Assembly: GCA_027575765.1 (NCBI GenBank) | Contig: JANBPT010000653.1 | Span: 1 to 27,036 of the forward strand | DNA length: 27,036 bases | From: Tieghemiomyces parasiticus | Lineage: Eukaryota > Kickxellomycota > Dimargaritomycetes > Dimargaritales > Dimargaritaceae | Reading direction: 5' to 3' | Part shown: positions 20,608 to 27,036 of the stretch, piece by piece | How the letters are laid out: each line of letters starts with the position of its first letter | How positions within the stretch are numbered: the first letter of the stretch is position 1 | The notes under the pieces: model-generated | Database searches by the model: none | The model's input: only the letters and a program-made list of their open reading frames with translations | Told to the model about the DNA's origin: nothing | Translations under genes and position numbers: made by a program

Positions 20608-22685
20608 ACCTTTGCTTATAATCTGTACACTACTAGTTGTGATAATTACACTTGTTGACATCAGCCACCTCTCCCTGGTAAGCTTACGTGGTTGACCACC
20701 ACGCTGTCTACCACTTTCCTATCCATCTGGTCTCCCCCAACGATGACGTAGTAGTATCGCTGCGGAAAATATATCGCCCGTGACGTTAATAGATACAGGC
20801 TGTATTCGCATTTTCCACACTGATTCCCATGTGCCTGGCGTGACGTTAGCAAGGCTACCACGGGAGCCGTACAGTGGGGATCAACCCCCAGTTAGGATCT
20901 TATGGGCTGGATATAGGCTAGTTCCCCAGCGCATGACGTGAACAGCATCCTAGAATGGCGGACCTTTTTACCCAACAATTACAGGCTGGTGAGACCGATT
21001 TTAACTTTTATGAGTAATTGATTTATTTCTTGTAGGCAATTAGAATACCTGACCGTAAGGGCAAGATAATCAATGCTCACCGGCCTTTCAATCCTCTTAG
21101 CTCTCTGTATAAGAGTCGTAGGAAACTGCAGACATGCCACCTCTCCCTAATTAGAGTTTACCGGAGCACTCTATGGAACCACCCCCTTTTCAGTGTCAAA
21201 CGTACGCTATCAGTTATTCATTCGTCGCTGGCCAACCAGTGGCCGATGAACCCGATGACTTTCACGTGCCAGACTTGTCCTCACCTCCCGAGGTCGGTGC
21301 GATAGGAGCGATTAACTCCTAGAGCAGGTAGAATGGTGGCTGACGTATATGAGAAAGACCACACGGCCAAAGTACGGTAGACGAGATAACCCTCACCGTC
21401 ATCAGGGAACGGGATGGGTTCAAGGATGGGTGCGAGGGCTCTTTCCGAACATACGCGACTGCCTCCAGAGGCCAAGAGTTCCGTAGGAGACACGCTGGAA
21501 TGGCCGGCTGGTTTGGTTATAGGCATCCTAAATGGAGTTTTAGTCGCACCAGTAAGCTGTTGCCATGGAATGAAATTTCCGTTAATGAGATCATAATTGT
21601 TTGATAGTCTGGACGACCCGTTCGCAACAGCGAGTGGAGTGTATACCTCAATAGATCACAGCCAAGCTGAAAAAAAAGACAGGTCAGGCAGACAGGACTA
21701 GGCGCACAGCGGCCAGCAGTGGGTGTTCCTTGTCCATGCCAAACTACTGTGGCCGGTTGATCACCGCCCGTTCTGACTCTCGGTGGTGGTCATCAGAACA
21801 TGCCGTATATGAGGAAATCAGGGTGTCTCTTAGTTCACAGTTCACCCACCATCGGAGATGGTCTACGGTCTCCATATTTGTAAGCTCCTCCGGCAAGCCC
21901 AGCGGAAGGTGGCGACCTAATCAACGGAGGGGGAACCGGGGGACGCTTCGCTGCGACGACGATGATACTTGTTCACTCGGCTGCAGCCAATGTCTCTCCG
22001 CTACTAATTACTTTATTAGAGGCGCTGACTAATCTACCATGCGAAGGAGCTCCGGCAGCCCATTCCTGCGGTAAAGCGGGGAATGAGTAGCGTTGCAAGG
22101 GCTTGGTTGCTTCCAGTGCATGTTGCCGGGGTCATGATGAAACCACACTGTTTCCACCATTGGCTTCCCGATCCATCGTAATGGCACTGGCTCTCGTGCA
22201 CCCCTATTTACCACCGGCTTTTCTGTGGGTGGGTGGGGGTTTTTTCGCAGTGCGGAGGGCGGAGGATTACACCAGTTAGATTCTAGGTGTGTAGCCCGGG
22301 CCCGACCTCGCGAGTTTCTCACCCTCCACATCCGCTGGGGCATGGCCCTGCACAACCCTTTTGGCATCGCTCATCGCTGAAACGCCAGCTCCGCTGTCTC
22401 TCTTCTCCACCCTGGTTCCCTGCGAAAAGATGATCCCCATTCCCTCGTCCTGGCACTGTGGCGGCCGAATTGGCAGAGGCCTCTCCCGCTATTGTGATAC
22501 GGTTGCATCCTGACGTCCTTTCTTGCCTTCCCATCACCCTTGGGGAAATCTGCCGTCATTACTTTCAGGCTTGGCTAAAACTATGATCCGGGTGGGCTCT
22601 AAGCTAGGGGTCGTGACAACTACTGCGCTAACCTCCGAGCAAACCAACCAATCCGATTCATCACGCCACGTCACCTCTTACTTGC

Positions 22686-22697
22686 TATATATATATA
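22686..22697. repeat. Short (TA)n run
   Basis: Six TA units in the spacer upstream of the hydrolase gene, followed by a short CATACA extension. It could be a microsatellite or a TATA-like site. Confidence 0.5.
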
Positions 22698-23766
22698 CAT
22701 ACACGAGGCTGCTCGGCCGCACACCCCTGTCTGCAGAAGGTCCTGCTTGTTATCGCCTCTCGCCTCGTTGTGTAAAACCCGCCTCCAATTTGTGTCTGGC
22801 CGTTGCTTTGAAGAAGTTGACTGTCGCGAACCAACCCTGCCGATTCCAAAGGCGTACATCCATCGCTGGTGATACCTGAGATTCTTCGAACACCCTTGTG
22901 CGTGTCTCTTCCCGACGACCCCTCTGGCACTCCGCGGGGCACAATCTACCGCCTCCGCTTCTACTTCTCTATGCACACCCTGCTTTTTACTATCGTCCTC
23001 ATCAGCCGAACCTGCAGCTGGCCTGGGTGTGATTTTTCTTGATTCAGCTGTCCCGCCGTCTAATAGACCTTCGTTCCCGAGGTCGTCATCTGCCCTGCTA
23101 TTGTGGTTAAGCAGACGTAGTGCCTGCCACACGATCACCGCCAAGCCTGCCGCACAGGTGCTCAAACGTTCTTTTTTTCTCTCACCCTACCATCGCTCTC
23201 GCCACCATCCCTTTTTCTTCTGCTCACGCCCGCCTATCCGTTGGCGCACGCCAAGGCCTCTCCAATCTCTTTGTGTCTGGCTCGTTGTTGTCCAACCATA
23301 GCCCTGCCTCACTTTCGCCTTCATATATAATCACATCATCTAAGTCGCTGAGCTCGCGCGCACCTTTGGTTCCACCCTCCCATCTAACGTCACGACTACC
23401 CGATACCCCCCCCCCCGTATTTCACCACCACCGTTTCCTTGCGTACCTCGCCCGTTAGTCCCTCCACTCCTTGCTCTGCTTGCCCATGTCTGTTGCACTG
23501 GCCTACGGAATCAGCACCCCCCAGGTTTCTCTCACCGCCTCCCTGCCTACACTTTCTTGGGTACGCCACACCGGCTCCACCTCACTCTGACCCGGCGCCC
23601 TTGCCCCTCCTATCTCACTTTTCGGCGTATCTGCTCACTGCCTCGCTAAATCAGGTATCTCTCACTCTCTCGCCCCCCCCAAATAGGCCTTACTTTTTGT
23701 CTATCTTTCGGCCGCGACACTGCCTTTCCGCCGATACGCCCCGCTCTCCTACTGTTCTCGCCAGCC

Positions 23767-26496
23767 ATGAGCCTATCTGTGTCAGCACTGTCGTTGCTCT
23801 ACGAACCGATCGCCGACCCCACTCGTCTCATTCCTTTACCCGTTTTCCAGGTCCTGCTTGTTACGACTATGTACTGGCTGTACAAAAAGTACGCCAACCC
23901 GTCGCACCAGCTGACGTTGACCCACAGCTCGCAGGACGTCGAGGTTCAATTGGCCCCCGCCCCGACCTACGACCTCAAGGCTCGGTCGGCCAGTGAGGGT
24001 GACGGGGACGGCGGCGCCATCCCGGCTTCTAACCCGGGCCCCGCCGTCGCCCTGCCCGCGGCCCTGGCCGCCGCCGTCGAAGGAACTAGTGGCATTCCAA
24101 TCCACCACTGTCATACCCGGAGTGGACCCCACGGGGACCCCATTTTTTCCGACTCGTCCGACTCGAGCGATCAGGACGACGGGGCGAAGCGAAGATCCCG
24201 CCGCAACCCGTCGGCCGAGGGATCCCCAGACGGTCCCACGGTGGCGGGCTCGCGGTGGCGCCGCCGATGGGGTAGCTGCCCCTCAGCCGGTACCGACCCC
24301 GCCTGGCCTGACATCCCAGTCAACTCGGGATCATCGGCGGCCACCCACGGCACTTCTGTCGAACCTTTAAATTCTTACCAGCTCTCTGGTGCTGTGCGGC
24401 CGTCCTTGCCAGCCTCATGTCCATCGCCACCACTACCTTCCGATTCGACGGAAGCCACCGCTGTCCAGTCCACCCGGCACCGCAACGACGACGATAACGA
24501 CAACGGAAGCTCCATGTTCAGTCTCATGGAGCTGCTGCAGAAAGAGTGTCCCTCGCTCACCGACCCCGAACAGGCCTCCTTCAAGCCGTCTATGTGGCTG
24601 TTCAACGCCCACCTACAGACCGCCACCATCACCAAGCTGGCCTACTTCAAGGGCTATGACGTTAACTATAAGCGGTAAGTGGGCTACAACCTTACCCCTA
24701 AAGTAAAACAAAGTGTGGAGGGCTGCCGCGGAGGATGGGAACCGTAGTATCGCCAGGCGTCACCAATCCTGCCCTGCCATATTTAGTTGGGCGCTATTCC
24801 CACGTTTGTAGGGCGGATTGTGAATACCCTATAATTCCCCTACTTACAACTCCTCCTCCCCCCTAGTCGCAACGAAACGTACCTCAACGGTAACTTTGGT
24901 ATGGGGACTGGGTTGGTGTGGGTGGGTGTGGGGTCGGTGACGTGTCAGTTTGGTCATCTTTTTCCCTGTCTATGTCCCAATCGCACTGTGACGAAATGGG
25001 TGGCGCCATCAAGGTGTAATGTGGTTAAGGCTACATCGATCCTCTCACGTTTTCCTCCTTTGGTGGCCTCGGCTACAAGAGTTTGCTACCACGGGGCCCC
25101 GTATGGCGTATTCCCGATCCCGCCACTGCACCGCGGTTCACTAACACTATCCTTGTCACCACTTCCCAACACCATCTTACCTTATTTCTTTTTCTTTTTG
25201 CTCTGCAGCGAATCGGTCGCCCTGCCCGATGGAGGCGGCATCGCTATCGACTGGTATCCGTCCTTTGAGGAGAACCCAGACACAAGCCTCCCGATCGTAT
25301 TTATGTTGCATGGTCTCACTGGCGGTAGCCACGAGTTCTACGTACGGGCTCAGGTCAAGAAGATGACCGAGGGTCCCGGCGTGCGACAGACGCGGTTCCG
25401 TGCCGTGGTGATGAACAACCGCGGTTGTGGCTTCTCAGAACTGCTAACCCCCAAGATGTACAGTGCCGGCAATACCGAGGACGTGCGCTATGTGATCAAC
25501 CACATCCACGCGCGGTACCCGACCACCCCGATGGTTGGCGTGGGGTTCTCACTGGGTGCCAACATCATCGTCAAGTATGCCGGGGAGGAAGGCGACCGCT
25601 GCGTGCTTCGGGGCCTCGTCTCAGTGGGCAATCCCTTTAACATGCTACTGGCCTCCGAGAAAGTCAGCGAAGGTATCCTGGGCTCCCTGGTGTACAAGCG
25701 AGTAATGCGCAATAACATGGTCCACGCCTTCATGCGCCACAAACATGTGTTCCTCGGCTCAGATCTCGACGTGGATCAAGTGGCCAAGAGCAAGACCATG
25801 TCCGACTTTGACGACCTAGTCACCTGCCGCGTGTTTGGGTACGAGAGCCCCCGGGACTACTACATCAAGTCCAGTAGCGCGCCCTACGTGGCCCAGGTCC
25901 GTATCCCGCTGCTCTGCCTTAACAGCCTTGACGATCCCGTCTGTTCTTCCAAGTCTATCCCATACCAAGCGTTCCGTCAGAATCCGTATGCCTTCCTCGC
26001 TACGACTCAGCACGGCGGTCACCTCGCTTGGCTCGAAGCCGGTTCCGACGGGAATCGGGTCCGGCCCTGGTCGGTGAACCCCGTCGCCGAGTTTTGTGCC
26101 GCTACCGTCCGGATCGGCCGTACCCATGCTAACGGTGACCTGCCCGGGCCTTCTACGAACACACCAATGATTGGTTCTACGTCGCCCATCCTGACCGCGT
26201 CGTCGAGTCCCGTGCCGTCGCAAAGGCCTGCTGATCACCGTCACCATTATCATCCTGACGATTCCACCACACAACCCCTCTCTTCCTCTCCCGTTCCGCG
26301 TACTTTCGCCACATCAGTCGCCGAGTCCCCCCCGGCCATCCCGCGTCAGCAATCGTCGACCGCCTCGCTACACTCCCAGCGCAAGAATCGCGGCCACTTC
26401 CCCAATGTCACCCGTCGGTTGCCACGTATCGGCCGGCGGCTACGCAAACGGGTCCACCGGTCGTGGCCTGCTACGTTGACCCATAAGCCTTTGTAA
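23767..26496 (+). CDS. ABHD1/3-type (EMB8/YheT family) alpha/beta hydrolase
   Basis: Two exons, 23767-24674 and 25209-26496, give 731 aa. Joining them reads NYKR-ESVALPDGGGIAIDW, the usual start of the hydrolase core. A short hydrophobic segment at about 21-39 (PLPVFQVLLVTTMYWLYKK) fits the N-terminal membrane anchor of this family. A disordered Ser/Pro/Asp-rich stretch runs to about 260, then FKPSMWLFNAHLQT. The core has the oxyanion motif HGLTGG at 337-342, NNRGCGFSE, the nucleophile elbow GFSLG with Ser 417, the acid in LDDP (Asp 544 or 545) and HGGH with catalytic His 574, so the triad is complete. Known relatives are membrane-bound lipid esterases, acyltransferases or phospholipases of ER or lipid droplets; the exact substrate is not predictable. 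The last 120 or so residues are an unusual Ser/Pro-rich tail ending in a basic stretch (RRLPRIGRRLRKRVHRS). A TTTTCCAG at about 23843-23850 leaves the very N-terminus open to another gene model. Confidence 0.9.
24675..25208 (+). other. Long intron of the hydrolase gene with a cryptic microexon
   Basis: 534 bp, from GTAAGT at 24675 to a pyrimidine tract and TCTGCAG at 25208, against 134-255 bp for the other introns in this window. Inside is a good acceptor (CTCCCCCCTAG, ending 24866), then 23 nt (24867-24889), then a donor-like GTAACT at 24890. Inclusion would shift the frame, so direct joining is the better model. The final 300 nt are open in the frame of the second exon, which would allow a retained-intron or alternative-start reading but encodes no family motif. 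Confidence 0.7.
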
Positions 26497-26949
26497 ACTA
26501 ACCACCCTTTGACGTTTTCATTTATTGGGCTTGGTGGGTCGTCGGGATCCCGCGTACCATGTTACCTTATATATATATATATATACCCTGATCTGGGATC
26601 GGTGCCACATGCCCTGTCTGTGGCTGACAGTCTCCCGCTCTACCCGTTTCGTATGCATAGACATTGCCACCCTCTCTTTTTCCCTCTGTATACTTGTTAC
26701 TCCGCCGAGATACCTTCGGTGGCTCGTACCTTCTTCGCCATCCAAGTTTAACTGTCAATATATTACACCTCGTCAATCAATACTCACCTCACCTTGGTAT
26801 GTAAAGTAGCTGGGCTAAACAATTACACAAACATGCCGTCATTTTTCCCAAGTACCTGAATGTTAAAATTTAAGAAAATCCTGAAAAACAATTGTAATGA
26901 GTCGACAGCTTTCCATTAACATAAAACTCTACAACCTCCTGTGCATGAC
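26497..26949. other. Spacer between hydrolase gene and tRNA-Asp
   Basis: No gene was seen. It contains the hydrolase 3' UTR, a (TA)n run at 26568-26585 and an AT-rich right half flanking the tRNA. Confidence 0.6.
26568..26585. repeat. (TA)9 dinucleotide repeat
   Basis: Nine TA units, 72 bp after the hydrolase stop codon. It is probably a microsatellite in or near the 3' UTR. Confidence 0.8.
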
Positions 26950-26954
26950 AAAAA
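26950..26954 (-). terminator. Pol III terminator of tRNA-Asp
   Basis: Five T on the minus strand, starting 8 nt after the last tRNA base. This is the standard oligo-T stop for RNA polymerase III. Confidence 0.75.
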
Positions 26955-26961
26955 TGTAGGA

Positions 26962-27033
26962 CTCTCCGGCGGGGAATTGAACCCCGGTCTCCTGCGTGAC
27001 AGGCAGGGATACTTACCACTATACTACCGAAGA
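26962..27033 (-). tRNA. tRNA-Asp(GTC): tRNA-Asp (anticodon GTC)
   Basis: 72 nt on the minus strand with a complete cloverleaf and no intron. The acceptor arms TCTTCGG and CCGGAGA pair over 7 bp with one G-T wobble, followed by discriminator G. The anticodon arm is CCTGC-CTGTCAC-GCAGG with anticodon GTC. The T arm is CGGGG-TTCAATT-CCCCG. The internal promoter boxes are TAGTATAGTGG (A box, RC of 27016-27026) and GGTTCAATTCC (B box, RC of 26973-26983). CCA is not encoded, as usual in eukaryotes. It lies three bases from the window end and faces the hydrolase gene. Confidence 0.96.
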
Positions 27034-27036
27034 CGC

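Larger units (their letters stand above)
20456..23766. other. Long spacer (3.3 kb), DCAF11 to hydrolase gene
   Basis: No gene was recognised. Open frames are short and overlap on both strands. Notable are a C13-T7 tract at 20588-20607, a short (TA)n run at 22686-22697, and a strongly pyrimidine-rich plus strand from about 23160 to 23766 that includes eleven C at 23406-23416. The last part is probably promoter and leader of the hydrolase gene and contains upstream ATGs (for example 23486). A minus-strand frame at 22671-23165 (164 codons) has no recognisable content. A small or decayed gene at 21200-22560 cannot be excluded. Confidence 0.45.

Noticed and set aside
22671..23165. 164-codon minus-strand frame
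   Set aside because: It is antisense to a pyrimidine-rich spacer, and a (TA)n run encodes its end (MYIYI); no domain.
24901..25208. Hydrolase start at 24901 with a 103-residue leader
   Set aside because: This is intron sequence; exon 1 joins directly at 25209 and restores the conserved NYKR-E...LPDGG region.

Overview
The window looks like nuclear DNA of a fungus, probably an early-diverging (non-Dikarya) one. The evidence is a Zn2Cys6 zinc-cluster regulator (a fungal family), eukaryote-only housekeeping genes, GT-AG introns of about 130-255 bp with CTAAC-like branch sites, and single-copy genes (LMBRD2, DCAF11) that many Dikarya lack. The lineage assignment is inference; there is no rRNA or other marker in the window.

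Layout. 1-1812 holds no gene I can support. 1813-4086 (-) is a zinc-cluster transcription factor. 4087-6009 is gene-free apart from an imperfect hairpin. 5957-8680 holds two decayed mariner-type DNA transposons of one family, placed head to head: one on the minus strand (coding remnant 6010-7036) and one on the plus strand (7554-8579). Each remnant is about 1.03 kb and has lost two of three catalytic residues. 8990-10791 (+) is the chaperonin subunit CCT1/TCP-1 alpha (2 exons, 555 aa). 12047-12811 (+) is a 254-aa protein of unknown function with one membrane segment at its C-terminus. 13499-16075 (+) is an LMBRD2-type nine-span membrane protein. 17470-20455 (+) is a five-exon DCAF11/WDR23-like WD40 protein with an acidic insert of about 220 residues before its last blade. 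23767-26496 (+) is an ABHD1/3-type (EMB8/YheT) alpha/beta hydrolase with one long intron. 26962-27033 (-) is tRNA-Asp(GTC) with its Pol III terminator.

The genes do not form a pathway or operon. They are independent housekeeping and membrane genes, each with its own spacer, which is normal for a eukaryotic chromosome; five protein genes lie on the plus strand and the regulator on the minus strand. I found no convincing new biological system. The points most worth a second look are the inverted mariner pair, the acidic insert in the DCAF11 propeller, the cryptic 23-nt exon inside the hydrolase intron and the orphan membrane protein.
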